A stretch of DNA of 64,000 nt from Tenodera sinensis (lineage: Eukaryota > Arthropoda > Insecta > Mantodea > Mantidae). A program made the translations under genes and the position numbers. Position 1 is the first letter of the stretch; each line of letters starts with the position of its first letter. Of the stretch, positions 33,667 to 46,592 are shown one piece after another. The stretch covers positions 42,218,716 to 42,282,715 of the forward strand of contig CM060969.1 of the NCBI GenBank assembly GCA_030765045.1, written 5' to 3'. Under the pieces are notes generated by a model, which was not told the origin of the DNA, ran no database searches, and saw only the letters and a program-made list of their open reading frames with translations.

Positions 33667-34909
33667 CAGTTGGGGAGGAATTTATCTGAAATCTCTGAAC
33701 TTGTCTTATACAATGTTCTTACTAAAGGAATGTATTTGTAGGTAAATGAAATGATCATCAGTAGAATGCAATGTCTTCGAATTTAACCTCCAAAACAGCT
33801 TTTGACAGTAAGCATTCAAAAGCCTCACATATCATCTAATTTATGTAATCAGTGTACATGAGTACCCTAGATAATAAGGGGAGAAGGCACACTGCAAGAT
33901 TACAGGAAAATTTTCCCTACAGTGAAATAAGTTATTGTGCTTCAGGGAATCCAAGTTTGGGTGCTACAGAAAACAGCCTTTAGGCTTTAGGAGATGATGA
34001 AGATATATATGCTGAAATACAAGCATTACAGTATTTCTTTTGGAACATTAAGTAACGCGAACAATTGGCATTATTTTTTGGCAAAGAAAAAATACAAATG
34101 CTATTTCTCTGATCTGAATTTTAATAATGTGCAGCGATTGAAAACAAGTTAAGGATAATATAAGACAGTGAAATGGGTTTTCTTATAGGAGAAATGCAAA
34201 AACACCAATAGTGGGAGAAAAGGATGGAACACGAAACAAAGAAAACAAGGTACGAAAAGAGTATTTGTCGACTTCATTAATGAAATCAAGGGAATACATT
34301 ACATATCAGAAGTCCAAATATAAATATATTGAAGCGTATGATTAAGTGTGACTTAAGATGAATTAACAAAGTTATTCATAAATATTCAAGAAACAATTAC
34401 GAATTAACAAATATAAAACCATTAGGAGTAAAAGTTCTAAGGAATGACACGCCATTAAGTTGTATATGCCTTTCACTTATGGATATGGAAATAATGAACT
34501 ACCAAGTCAACGCAGAGAAAGCTTAACCATTCGTTTGTTTCAGAAGTAGGGCCAAAATGGAGGAAAAATTTCTAAGACAGCTGTCTTTCGAGTTCAATAC
34601 AACAGTTATCTCAGATAGTTAAGGGAAAGGAACAACATAACAGAGTTATGGTTTAAACCAAAATTTAGTTTCATGAGGTTGATAAAAATGTCACTGAATA
34701 TAATAAATTTGCATGTTTATTTTTATAGAACTTACAAGCGTTAGATAGATTAAATGAATTAGTAAAAGTATCAAAAGGAAAGGATTGAAGCTTATTATAA
34801 AATAATGAATTATCTTTTATTATAATATAAGACTAAGGGAATTTGAATAAGACTAAGAGACAAAAAGTAAATATACGGAAATTAAAATGATACGCTCAAA
34901 GACGTTTTT
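33667..34909. other. Unassigned DNA
   Basis: AT-rich; no supported feature. Confidence 0.4.
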
Positions 34910-35472
34910 ACTTTCTTTATGTGCATTAAGTGGGAAAGGTGTTGTATTCCACCGAAAAATCAATGTTGGGATTTTAAAGGAAGTACATGTTTTAAGGAGC
35001 CCTGAATCCAAAAAGGCTTCTTTTTGGAAAAATGTGTTTTTCTTTGAACAGCATTACTTAAAGGGAAAATTTGGTTAAAAACCACATTTTCTACTTAGTT
35101 CAAGAGCTTACAAGAGAAAATGTTATTTTGTCCAAATCAGCTCTAATGAATTTTGATTAAACAAATGAGAAATTAAATGTATACCTTGAAATTTCGGGAG
35201 ATAGCCTTTAGTTTGGGTGACTTTTACATAATTGGTAAACGTAAGAGTTAGATAAAATATTGCTAATAAGAAACGAATTCTCGTTAAAGCGTCCAATCTA
35301 TCTCAAATTATGTTTCCTACTTAACCATTTCGAGGATATTCCGTGGTATAGGAAGTCGTTATTCTGATTATTTTGTCTTGGGCATGCAAAGAGAACGTAA
35401 TTTCGAAACCATTGTGTAGTGACCCGCTCTTCAAAGATTTGTCTGTCGCTTAAGCTACTGAATTCCCCATAA
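34910..35472 (+). mobile_element. HINE-like partial copy 5
   Basis: Starts with ACTTTCTTTATG at 34910 and keeps GTATTCCACCGAAAAATCAATG, the 'ccctgaatccaaaaagg' block and the downstream alignment to about 35472. The right terminus is lost. The 63-codon frame at 34887-35078 is repeat sequence. Confidence 0.7.
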
Positions 35473-35507
35473 CGTAGTAAGAGCGCTGAAGAAACTTTCT
35501 CTAGACC

Positions 35508-35840
35508 TGGCGCCTATGTTACCTTATTTATCGTCATGCGAAGCGTTGACACCTCATTGATTACTTTAGGCAACATTGCAAGGTGAGCCGCTTCTTTTGC
35601 TAAATATCGTCACTAATAACCAAAACAAACGATACCAAATGGTGTACAATCGAAATACATGTTTGTGCTTTCGATCGTATTAGCTAAAAGTAACAGAGGT
35701 AAAGCAAATACATTAAGTTTATCATGCAAAAATTGTATTATGATTTGTAGCCATACGTTATCAGCTAGTGTAGGAACAAGTCTTAAGAGGTTAAAATGTA
35801 AAGGGATCACTTGAGGGCCCAGGTTAGCGAAATATATAGT
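35508..35840 (+). repeat. Second dispersed repeat, copy A
   Basis: This stretch aligns with 43799-44100: both contain TCATTGATTACTTTAGGC-type and TATTAGCTAAAA-type blocks, then TTATGATTTGTAGCCA and CCAGGTTAGCG at the end. It is not part of the HINE-like consensus, yet in both places it touches or lies inside a HINE-like copy. No coding capacity or termini were recognised. Confidence 0.6.
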
Positions 35841-35923
35841 GTATGCATGGGAAGATTTTCGGGACATTCAAATTTAAGCTTGAATGGTATTAAAGCAGCA
35901 AGGGAGAACTTTATAAGAAAAAA

Positions 35924-36776
35924 TCTGATGTGTTGCACTCACACGACTTTCTCTACTCTTGTACTAACCATTGTTACAAACTGTTATTCCTATATCTTCT
36001 TCGTGATAGTTGAGATAAACATTCACAGAAATTATCTTATCGCTTATTTCCTTGTAGGTGCAAGGGGAATATCAGAATACAGTAGGCTTTGGGCGATAGT
36101 CAAATGTTTTAAAGCTTTGAGATACCATTCTCTTTGCACGCTTAACATATAACAAATGAACAACGATGTTACATTTCACGAAAGCTTTAACTTTTCCGAA
36201 ACTGGCACAAATAACAAGGAATGTCTACGATATGGTTTACTCTGCAAAAAATGTATTGAGGCATAAATTGTGTGTTTTAGCGAGATCTAAATTTTTGTAT
36301 TGTAAGACCGCCTCTCTCTTACAGTTTGAGTTATTCAAAAGTCATCCAGAGTAAACAGGACTACATAAGCTATAGCCATAAAATTCAAAATACACATTTT
36401 ATTGTCATAAAAATATCTTAAACATGTCATTCTAATCAAAATCGTTAGACCCATTTTCAAGAAAATAAAAATTTTCGAAAAATTGTCCATATAAAGGGTA
36501 GTTTAGGGTGGAGCTATTGTCTTCAAAATCTGCGTGTCGCATCCTTGAAAGACATTAAACTTAAATACCAACTTTGGTTTTTAACGGACTCTTCGTTCTT
36601 GAGATGCTGTCCACAGACTAACAGACACACACAGACACACACACGGACCTTTTTCTAAAAATGCTTTTTTTTATTCAGGGGGGCCTCAAAACATATATTT
36701 CTGATAAAATCTCGACATGCAATTTTTGGGTGGAATACAATACTTCCTCTACTTTACTATACGTAGTAGAGAAAGT
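35924..36776 (-). mobile_element. HINE-like dispersed repeat, copy 6 (type copy)
   Basis: The best copy for structure. The head is TCTGATGTGTTGCACTCAC from 35924. The subterminal inverted repeat ACTTTCTCTACT (35946-35957) pairs perfectly with AGTAGAGAAAGT at the tail (36765-36776). A 7-bp stem CTCTACT/AGTAGAG (36747-36753, 36765-36771) with an 11-base loop forms a hairpin just before the end. A CA-rich simple tract lies at 36617-36645. A-rich sequence adjoins both ends. No protein is encoded. Helentron-associated interspersed elements have this combination; TIR-type MITEs would need a clean duplication, which is not seen. Confidence 0.82.
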
Positions 36777-36839
36777 AAAAAGAAAGCAGAACTGTATTGT
36801 CAGTGACATCGTATCTTGTTTATGTATAGAAATAAGAAT

Positions 36840-36890
36840 AAATAAATGAATGAATGAATGAATGAATGAATAAATGAATAAATAAATAAG
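36840..36890. repeat. AATG/AATA tetranucleotide microsatellite
   Basis: A tract of AATG and AATA units immediately downstream of HINE-like copy 6. Confidence 0.88.
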
Positions 36891-37074
36891 GTAACGTATT
36901 TTCCCTCTAACTATAATTGATTAATTTACCTTTACTAACCTATTGCTGACATTGGAGCACAACAAGAATATGAACAAAAAGTATGGACATACTGGCAAAG
37001 TATGTATTGTCATTTATGCAAACTATATATATTTAGTCTGTGTCTGTGTGTCTGTGTGTCTGTGCATCATTCGA

Positions 37075-37215
37075 CCTTCTTTGTACATACCTAAAAAGAA
37101 ATATACAATAAAATAAATTCTGTAAGTATGTCTGTTTAGATGAAGTAGATAAAAGAATAAATCTTGTTAGAATATATAAGAATGAGCAGAAAAAGTCATG
37201 CGAGTAACAAATAAA
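37075..37215 (+). mobile_element. HINE-like fragment, copy 7
   Basis: Aligns with the right end of copy 3: AATAAAATAAATTCTGTAAG, then AAAAAGTCATGCGAGT. The terminal AACACATCAGA is altered. Confidence 0.55.
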
Positions 37216-37879
37216 TTTATTCCTAAAATGTTCTGTGCCACTAGGCTGAAATTTTGATATAGAATGTTTTGGCCAAAATGCAACACTTTCTCTATATCCA
37301 AGTAGCAGTGGAAGTAACAATACTAATTCGTAACTAGAACATAAATAAAATAACGTGTTTTGCTCGATGCTAGTTCCGCATTTCCTACGGTAGGAAAGTG
37401 CAGTTAGAGCTAGCTCGGCAGTGTATCGACAGAGGGTCAGCAATTATAAATTACGTGAAGAGAAGAAAGATCTTGTCAGGGAAATGATCCACCTGGCGCG
37501 ATGAGGAGTGAAATGCCGCCAGAGCAAGACAATGCATCTTGTGCCTGCATCTCAAGCACGTAGGTTGGCGCAGCCGTTGCGAACGTGCATAGCATTAAGT
37601 CCATCACTTGCCGAGCAGTAATGTAACATTTTACTGTATCAACTGAAGACTATCCCAAAGGCAAGGATAAGTATCCTCATCAATTTCCCCAACAGATTCT
37701 TTCCTCTCTTTCTGCATCGTTATTTATCTACTCTCCTTCAGCCTAGCGTCCAGTCGCTATTACAACTTCTGCATCACGTATATGGCTCAATTTCTGCTTT
37801 CTCATTGGCACAAAATACATTCTAACAATTTTAGTCAAACAAAAATTAAATTACTGAACAATTAACAGAGAAAATCCCA

Positions 37880-38560
37880 ATAGAGGGGTAAAAACCGACC
37901 ATTTAAGACGTCCATTACTATTCAGCATCCTGGTAGATGCAATAAACAAATGAGAGAAGAATTAGGATATATGTAATATAGGAGGTAAAAAGTTAGTATA
38001 ATATGTTATGTAGATGATGTACTTGTGGCAGAAACGGAAGATAACCTGCAAAGACGTTTACAAGAGTTTTATGGAAAATATCAAAAACTTCCACATAAAC
38101 TCTTCGTAAATAAAACCAAATCATTAACGGTTAGCAAGGAACCGTTGACAGCAGCATTATAAAACAGGTAATGCATTTCAATTACATGGGTTTTAAAACT
38201 ACTAGTAAAGGAAATCTAGCCCAGGAAATTAACATTCAAGTTGTAAAAGCAACAACAATATTTGGATGTATTAATAAGCTAGTATGGAGAAATAAATATA
38301 TCAGAAAAGAGACAAAAGTCAACATTTATGAACCAGTAGTCCCACCAGTAATTACTTATGCATTAGAAACATGAGCAGATACTGTAACAATAGGACGAAT
38401 GATGCAAAAACGGAAATTAAAGTTTAAAGGAAGCTGCAAAGACAAGATATATAAAATGAAAATGAGTGTTTTTGGTGCAGTTAGGCAAAAATCGCTGGAT
38501 GTATCAATATAGGACTGTGATCATTCGGAGCGAAAACGTTGGTAGATGGCTCTAGAGTAC
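37880..38560 (+). pseudogene. Reverse transcriptase remnant (YVDD type)
   Basis: Blocks in several frames follow RT order. PLLFSILVDAINK is at about 37907-37950. CYVDDVLVAETEDNLQRRLQEF, with the catalytic DD of a YVDD box, is at about 38000-38070. FNYMGFKTTSKG and QVVKATTIFGCINKLVWRNK are at 38171-38374, then VNIYEPVVPPVITYALE. Stops and frameshifts interrupt it. The segment after the VVPP.ITYALE block ends near 38560. It is a different copy from the FADD element at 5.8-8.0 kb and from the YLGVTF element at 16 kb. Confidence 0.75.
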
Positions 38561-38689
38561 GTATTTTTGGATTCCAACCCTTTGTCATTTTTTACAACTT
38601 CTTTTAGACATTTTTTCCTTTATATGTGCCTTTGTTCCTCCAATTCCTAAACCAGTTTTCATATACCTTTTGGTGGCACCTGAGCCATA

Positions 38690-38845
38690 GCGATTTGTGA
38701 CCATTAGAGTGATACACAATGGACTGGCCATCCATTCAAACCGAAATGTCGTGAGTTCGAATCTCAAAATTGCAGTTAAATCTGCTCGTGGTAAAGAAAG
38801 GGGAAGGCGCAAGTAATACAATCGTTGTAATAGCACGCTTGGAAG
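38690..38845 (+). mobile_element. tRNA-like SINE remnant
   Basis: A clear B box GAGTTCGAATCTC at 38753-38765 is preceded at plausible distance by a degraded A-box region (38709-38723). It is followed by about 80 bp of non-tRNA body. No target duplication was identified. Confidence 0.55.
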
Positions 38846-40086
38846 CTGACGAGGTTATATTTGATTAAGTTGCATGCATTTTGCTTCTTATTCTTTAAAA
38901 AAGGAAAACACTACAGTTTTACTGAAAAAGTTTAATAGTTTTACGACATGAGACAGCTGCAAATATTTGAATTCTGTTTATTTAGGTGAGCATAACAAGA
39001 ACAACTTAGAAGAAAGAGCCAATAAGGTATCTAAAAAATGAATAAATTTATATGTATCTTAGTCCCACTGCCAACTAAAAGATTAAGAAATTTACAAAAT
39101 ACCTTTCCATTGCCAGAAAATTTGGGAGTATGAACGTCGCATTCTCGAAATTGAAAGGGATTGTTGATTAAATTAATTCACTGTTAAAACTTAAATATTA
39201 ATGTTAAGTCATTTTTATGTTAATATAATAATACAATTTAATTTTAATTTTAAATATACCATATCTTACATTGTTTCTATAAATGTTTAGTCACTGAGTT
39301 ATTAGTTAAAATCAATGCCCAAAGAAGCGAGGGTGTGACGGTTTGTGTACAGTAAACTAAGAAATGAAAAAATCAGAGATATCTATATATATTAGTCCTA
39401 TATATAAATAACATCCAACCGCTGACGAATGGATAGAAAGAAGGAAGGAGGAATAGAATGCACATATATATCCAGGATGTCAGATGGACGATTAGTGAAA
39501 ATAGCAAGAGACAAAATTCCGGAAGGAAGAAGTCCCTCCAGAGGCGGAAAGATGCATTGATTCATGCATAAAACAGGCGATTACGTCTAACGTAAAGAGA
39601 AGAAGAAGAAGAAAAAAAAAGGAAGAAGAAGAAAAGAAGAAAATAGTACATCTGTGCTGCAAGTTTACACTACATCTAAGGCAGAATCGCACGTAGCTTT
39701 GTGAATTTAATCACAATTTAACTTAAAATGTTATGCAAACTTTAATTTCTAAGAGAGACTAGGCAACAGTGCGTCAACATTAAATTGTGACTAAATTCAT
39801 TCAAATTGAAATTAAAAGAAGTTACAGCATTGTTTACAAAACGTTTACGTGACAGTGAAATAATAAACTATTTCTATCCATTCCTCAAGAAGCTAGATGG
39901 ATCCAAATATTCCTAACATTTGACGCATTTATTTTGGCGAAAAGTTCTTCTTTGACAATAATTGCATTGAACATATTTGTTGCTCTAATGTAGAATTACT
40001 GGTTCACGTATGGTCGAAACAGTATCTTCCATTCTGTACATTTCAGTTAATTGAGGAAGACATTTTTGAAACGGTTGGTGAGCGAT

Positions 40087-40090
<4 letters not shown>
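38846..40090. other. Unassigned DNA with a GAA-rich tract
   Basis: A purine tract of GAAGAA units lies at 39598-39643. Otherwise the stretch is AT-rich with no supported feature. Confidence 0.45.

Positions 40091-40117
<27 letters not shown>
40090..40117. repeat. Poly-T run
   Basis: An uninterrupted run of about 28 T; no retroposon body was recognised. Confidence 0.88.
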
Positions 40118-40974
40118 GGCGTAAAAATCTTCAGCACGACTTCATTCAGAAATAAATTAAAGCCACTGGTCCACTGTCCTAGATTTACGGCATATCAAAA
40201 AACTTGAGGCCTATTAAATAGCCCTCTAAGCTAAATAAAACGATCTATTACGCTTAATATGGAGTGAGACGCTGAGAACCATAGAAGTCTTTGACCACTG
40301 AGAACAACTAACGTTTTCAGATGTTAATACAAAATATCGATTCCTTATTTCTAAATGCTAGTGATTTTATGTTTATAGAATCAACATCTATACTAACGAG
40401 TCTGGTTACAGCGCATACAAAGGAAATAAAGCAAACCTTTAAGGTATTAGAAGATTTTGTAATTCAGAAAATTGCAGGCATACGTATTTGGGCTCTGCTT
40501 TGAAGAAATGTTCATCCATCACGTGGGTAAAAGCTCAAATAAGGAGAAGAAATTTAAAAACACAATTTTTAATGCATGCTTGATATCTTGGCAGTTTAAT
40601 ACTTGCTGTTCAAGTAGTAATTACTAGTTGTGCTAACGACCTGGAGATTTGCACGATTTCAATCTTCTGTTACCCTTTTCGGAAAACTGCTTTAATGAAC
40701 CTTCGATGGTAAAGGTGCTATTAACTCCTGCACTAAAACATTTTCTTAAGCACCCATTGATCCATCTTTTGTGCCATCTCTATGATTTGATTGGCTGTCA
40801 GTAACCAGCTGCTAAATTGTAGAGTAAATGCTTTGACCCGAACAAGTCAAGTTTGTTGATTCTGGGTCAAGAAAAGGACAGAAACTTATATCTCTGGGCT
40901 AATTTGATTTGCTGTAGACTTTTATTGTTGAAACCAGGTATTTTTACCTTCACTATAACGTATTAACAGTAAGT

Positions 40975-41044
40975 AGAGGAAGTAGCTATTGTATTCCAAA
41001 TAAAAATACGATGTGGATATTTCACAGTAGATGTACCCAAGAGC

Positions 41045-41080
<36 letters not shown>

Positions 41081-41165
41081 TCTGCGCACGCGCTTGGGTG
41101 TGCATGCGTTTTGTTATGAACATCAGAAAGAACAGTCGAATAAATGCGAAACTTTATGGTTTAGA
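40975..41165 (+). mobile_element. HINE-like partial copy 8 with expanded poly-A
   Basis: The left part is recognisable: AGTAAGTAGAGGAAGTAGC, then TTGTATTCCAAATAAAAATAC. Where full copies have a short A run after 'gaatccc', this copy carries about 35 A (41045-41078). The remainder is diverged, and the right end is absent. Confidence 0.65.
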
Positions 41166-42246
41166 AAAAAGAAAATAATAATAATTATAATTATTAATAT
41201 GTATAGAGTATCAAGGGATAATTTAAAATAAAATATTAGTTTTGGAAATTAATATTAATGATAACATTTTCTTACCTTTGAAATTTTAAAAGTGGAACTT
41301 CAGTATTTTTAGTTTACAAGGCCAATGTTTTATTTTGAACTATTAAAACCTTAGGTAATGTCAATAATATTTTAAGTTCATTACATTCCAAAAATCGAAA
41401 CGAAGATATTGAAGTAAGTCTCCCAACTCTAAACTTCTCTTTAATGATACAAATTCATTGGAATTCTCCACAAACAAAACAGAACGCAGCATTGCTTCTA
41501 GTTCAGCTGACAATGTGTAACGGACTATCCGCTGATTACAGGAATGATTAGCAGAAAAATATGCCAGTGCTTCATTTAATAATCCCGTATCTGGTTACCT
41601 GGAACCAACCTAAGCCAAAAAATGCCAGAAAAAGTTTTCAAAATTTTAAAAGTATCATGTATTGTACAGAATAATAAGGAGTTGTGTGCATGTCCAGTAT
41701 AACATAATTAAACTCATGAGAGTATATCAGGTAGGTCGAAAGGAATTCCACATTTTTGTATCACTCTCACATGAATTTCTCTATTCATTACTTCGTACAT
41801 CATTCATATAAAAGCAATCCTATTCGTACTATACAGTATACAATGATTTTTTGATGAAAATAATTTCAAAATAAACAAATATGCACCTGTTTGCGTGTGC
41901 AATACAGAAAACGACACACAGCTGTTTGCCTATACTAATTCTGCTTTTCACTAATAAACCCACGCTTTATTTTCTAAAATAAAGTATATATACCGTATAA
42001 CAATTAAAAGTGGGAAAACGCTAATGCTATAGAAAATTATTTTACATTTATTGCATACTTTGTTAGACTACACTTTTTGTCTGTATTTTATTTGTTTACA
42101 AGTTAAGTATACAATTCCTTTAGAATGAAGAGGATATCCCGGGCTGTTCATGGAGAATTAAGTTATCTATTCAGTTCTCTTAATATGTCTCAGTCATTGT
42201 TGAAATAATAGAAATATAAGTTTTTCATGTGAACGGTAGTTTGTGG
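41166..42246. other. Unassigned DNA
   Basis: AT-rich; no supported feature. Confidence 0.4.
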
Positions 42247-42381
42247 TGTTTTTTTTTTTTTTTTTGAAAAATTTTGTTTCGAGTCTTGCAAATCGAGTCT
42301 TCACAAATTACATCCTCCATTCCCTCCCCCTCCCCCGCCATCTCTCTCGGTCTCTCTCTCTCTGTCTCTCTCTCTCTCTCT
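42247..42381. repeat. Poly-T then CT microsatellite
   Basis: About 19 T at 42247-42265. After an intervening stretch comes a (CT)n tract with CCCTCC interruptions at about 42318-42381. Confidence 0.85.
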
Positions 42382-43376
42382 GGCTACCTCTTAACGTAAG
42401 ATCTAGGGAAAAGGTGATGGAAACATTAGAATTAGCTCGATAGACTACATATACCTAAGCGTCTCAAGAAATAGGCATACTACCCTACACAGATTAGTTG
42501 ACATTTTGGCTCTTAGTTAGTCTTTTAATTACACTTCCATAACCCGGAAAACTGCATACTATATAAAACATTAATGCCGACCTTCTTGACCAAAGGGTTC
42601 TTTTCGGGTATTTTCCAAAGTCTCTAATCGAATATTGAAAAGAATAATTACACTCCCCAAATTTCCTGTTCCTGCATTTAACCTTGCATCACCTTTCTTC
42701 CTTCTTCTGGGTTCTAATGTCGAAGAGGATCTCACAGCAGAAGAGGGTACCCGATTGTATGAGCCGCCACCGGGAAGTTTAAATCGATAGATATTAGGGT
42801 CCCTGCCTTCTACTCAGTGTCCTTTCATCTCATCCCTTCCTCCCAGAGGCGCTAAATATAGGTTGAGGTGCTAAGTCCTAATCCAAATTTTGCCATGGAG
42901 TAATAGAGACTCGTAATTTCTTTTGTTTTCTTAAGGAGCTATTAAATTTTTTCGCAGTGGAAAGTTTTGGTGGCCTTAACTGACCTCGAATTTCTAAGAG
43001 ACCTTGTTATGCAAGAGTGCATTTGTCCAGAGCTTCACATTCCTAGCTACTGTATAAAGAGAGGCAAACAAATTAGATTCTTTAATATTCCGAATGGCTA
43101 TTCCGACGTTTCGAAGAGGCAATCTTGTACTGAATACTTACGGCCACAAAACTAAGCTGGCAACAACTCCCATGAGAAGTGAACTCTGGACGGTGAGCAA
43201 TGGCAGCATAAACCTAGTGATTCATTAGCTCCAGTTTCAAGCACCAATACATACATCAGACTCCTGACTGACTAGCAAACCATGGACTTTACACTCTTAT
43301 TCCGCTTGAAGCGGTGTAGTTACTTATTTTCAAACTTGGAAATAAACGGGGATATGAAGATGAAATGTTTAAAACA
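42382..43376. other. Unassigned DNA
   Basis: No supported feature; the frame at 42967-43155 has no recognised motif. Confidence 0.4.
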
Positions 43377-44561
43377 TCTGATGTGCTACACTCACAATAT
43401 TTTGTCTACCCACTATAATTTATTTCTATTAAGCTTCTACAAACTATGCTTAGGCAAGTTTATTTTTCTATCTGCTTCATACAGGTCGAGATAAAACACT
43501 TCCAGCTTAATTTCATATTTCATTATTAGTGTACAGACACCACGGAAAGAAATCAGCACTCCCTTCTTGTGGACATTTTCTTGGTTGATCTGGCACAATA
43601 TCACAACTTGTGTTCTGTGTAGAACCAATAGAGCATACCTATTGTCAACTTATTGGTTAATAGAAATAGCCACCTCCCTCAACTGGAAGGTAACGTGTTC
43701 CCTTTCAAACTGGTGGAGACCGATATCAGAAGACAATATAAATGCTCCTACAAATCATCAGAAATTGGAGGTCTAATACTACTTGTGTTGTGTACAAAGG
43801 GCGCCAAAAATCCCATTGTACCTTGCGTCTGTCACTATCGTTGTACGAACCCGTGGCCGTTTCATTAATTGCTTTAGACCATTTTGACAAATAGCTATGC
43901 CAATAACCTCAACAAAGGCTACAAATTGACGTAGAAACGAAATATAAGTTTTGGCCTCGATAATATTGGCTAAAAATTGGCATTCAATTTGTCATAAAGA
44001 CGTCTTATCATGATTGGTAGCCAGTTAGAGCAGGGCACGCCTTTGAAAGGGTTAAAATTTAAGACGTAAACTTAATGAACTCCCAGGTTAGCGGTGAAGC
44101 TCACACCTCAAAAGACCCTAGAAAACAATACATTTACCGAAGAATTTCTTTAGCACTCTTTGTACAAGTGGGATAAACAGGAAACAATCGATAGTGAAGT
44201 GTTCAAATTCGGTTAGCTCTTTCCACGACATTGCAGAAAACAAATGAATAGCCATAGTAAAAAATTACATATTATACAAAATTCCTTCGTAATAAACAGA
44301 GATTCACTGGCGCTACCAGAAAATTCAGAACTTGACAACTTTCCTGTCATATCCTTTGGAGATGCTGTACTTAAACACAAAGATTGGTTTCGTTTTTGAG
44401 TTTTTCTGTTCACAGATACATAGATGGACAAACACACTGACTTTTTCTAAAACTCCTCTTTTGGGATTCAAGTGGCTTCAAAGCATTTCCGATGGAATCT
44501 CGACACTGAATTTTTGGGAGAATGCAATACTTCCCTTACTTACCTACAGTAAAGAGAAAGT
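43377..44561 (-). mobile_element. HINE-like copy 9, with foreign middle
   Basis: The head TCTGATGTGCTACACTCAC starts at 43377, and the tail runs through GGGATTCAAGTGGC, GGAATCTCGAC and GGGAGAATGCAATACTTCCC to AGAGAAAGT at 44561. Between about 43520 and 44160 the sequence does not align with other copies. Part of this middle (43799-44100) is the second dispersed repeat, so the copy was either invaded or rearranged. Confidence 0.7.
43799..44100 (+). repeat. Second dispersed repeat, copy B
   Basis: Homologous to 35508-35840 (same orientation), ending in the shared CCAGGTTAGCG. It lies inside HINE-like copy 9. Identity is unknown. Confidence 0.6.
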
Positions 44562-46224
44562 AAATAGAAGTACATCCTTACTTGTAGAGATTCCTTTAAT
44601 GCGAGAGGTCTTATCGATTGTTACAAAATTGGGAAAGTATTATCAGAATTACCATTTCTAATTTTGCCTGAAAGATAGTGAGCTTTTCAAAGTATTGGTG
44701 TGAAATGATTATGGAATCTTCATTTTATAAATTTGTGTATTGAGGCTAATGAAAAATGACTTTATAGTGATAAAAGCTAAATAGTTTCTGTTTAAGTTAT
44801 TAAAAAGTACAATAGTACTGAAAAATGCAATGCCATAGGTGTGATTTGAATTAGGGATCTTTCCCTTTCCATGTGGTTGCTCTAAACTAGGCCTGGGCAA
44901 CTGTTGCTCACAGAGCGTAGATTGCCCATGACCTTTAGTGATAGCTGTATGTTTAGCACTTAAAAAATGAAGGTCGCTCAAGGTACTGCAGGGATATTGT
45001 GGTTGACAATCTCAGGATTGCAACTATACCGATGAATACACATTATAAAACATTAATGAATTTATTAAACTAATTGACTGAACTGCTTACATATACTCTA
45101 TTTATCTTTGTGTTGTAGTGGAGCTAACAGGAAACAAATGACACTGCGGTACAAATTAAAAAATGAAGAAGTTGGCAAAAAAGGACAGATGCTACAAACA
45201 AAAGTGAGAAGTGAAACACGTCGTGTCACAGCGTCTTATTCGTCAAAAGTAGTATGACGTAGCAGGAGTGGGATAATCACAAGTTTAGTAATGTCATAAA
45301 ACGGTTGAACTTAGGGATGTGGAGCTCCCAATATCGAGGGATATTTATCTGGACTATTTCATAAATAAAATATAAATTTAAATACTAGGTATATCGCATA
45401 GATTTGACAAGAAAATGTTAAGTTCTATTAAAAGTAACCCAAAACATTTCATTTCGATTCGTCTAGTTACTCAGCACTGCCAACTGAGAAAAACAACACT
45501 CAAGAATTACATGCATTATGTCCTTCTCTTGTAATACAGAGAACCAGTTTATAATCTAAAATAAATCTCACTTTATTTTTAACATTAACAAATGACCATT
45601 CGTCTGTAAAAGATACATAATTATAAAAATTGTTAAGAATACAGTTGTCAAATTGAAATGGAGAGATTTTTCGATTATAATGTGTAATACATTATTTTTC
45701 AGCTATTCATTGCATACAGTTGGCGACAGTGACTAAACAACAGAATGATTTAGTGTTAAATTGTATAAATCAAAAGAATAACCAGGTGATAATTCGTATA
45801 TGATAATTCAACTCCTTTGTGTATGAAATAGTCTTAAGTAATGTCACAAGTGATTGTCAAATTATCGATAAATTCTTAGTCACAAAATGACTTGAGAAGT
45901 TTCTAGACAATTTGTCTATCAGGAGTTGGTTTCACGAATTAAAGAATGATATAAGCTAGAAAATGTTATTTAAATTCTGTATTGTAATTACTAACCTATA
46001 CTAAGCTATCAAAAGGCATACATAAATATCCATTGCTACAATCTACACGATTGAATACATACCACTGACCCATTATCTTCCATTTTCTTGTTGTATTCTG
46101 TAGTTTCCCTCTAAGAATTTTCTCATCTCTGTCACCATAGATGCTTTGCCAAAGCGAGTCACCCATTTTTTACATTTAATCCTACAGCTCTGTTGCGTCA
46201 AATGATGTAAGCTGTTGCGCATCT
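44562..46224. other. Unassigned DNA
   Basis: A TGGGCAAC...ATTGCCCA inverted pair at 44897-44932 could be a tiny hairpin or a transposon-end remnant. Nothing else was supported. Confidence 0.4.
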
Positions 46225-46345
46225 GTAGGACAGTACAGCTAGGTACTCTAACCAAGCGGTGTCCAAGCATGCGAAAGAGGGGAGGTTCGATTTACCTCCT
46301 TCCGCTTTATGCGGACTGTGCCACTCTTTAACCACCAACTGCGCA
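46225..46345 (+). mobile_element. Possible tRNA-like SINE remnant
   Basis: CTAACCAAGCGGTG (46248-46261) resembles an A box, and AGGTTCGATTTACCT (46283-46297) a B box. The spacing of about 22 bases is shorter than in tRNA genes. This could be an eroded SINE or coincidence. Confidence 0.3.
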
Positions 46346-46592
46346 TTGTATTGCAGGGGCAAGTTAATTACGTGTGAGTTGCGTTTGATTTATGAAAGCA
46401 CTTCCAAATGTTATGCGCTACACCTGCTCATTAGTGACTTCTTTGGCACTGCTTATGTTTAAGAAGTCTATTAATATTGGCGACAAAGTCGAAGTGCATA
46501 GCCTTAGAAGATACACCAAGTGATCGTCGCGTAACCTGTTGTGATAGACTTTTAATATAGTTCAACTTGGAGAAACTGTTCGCAAATATATG

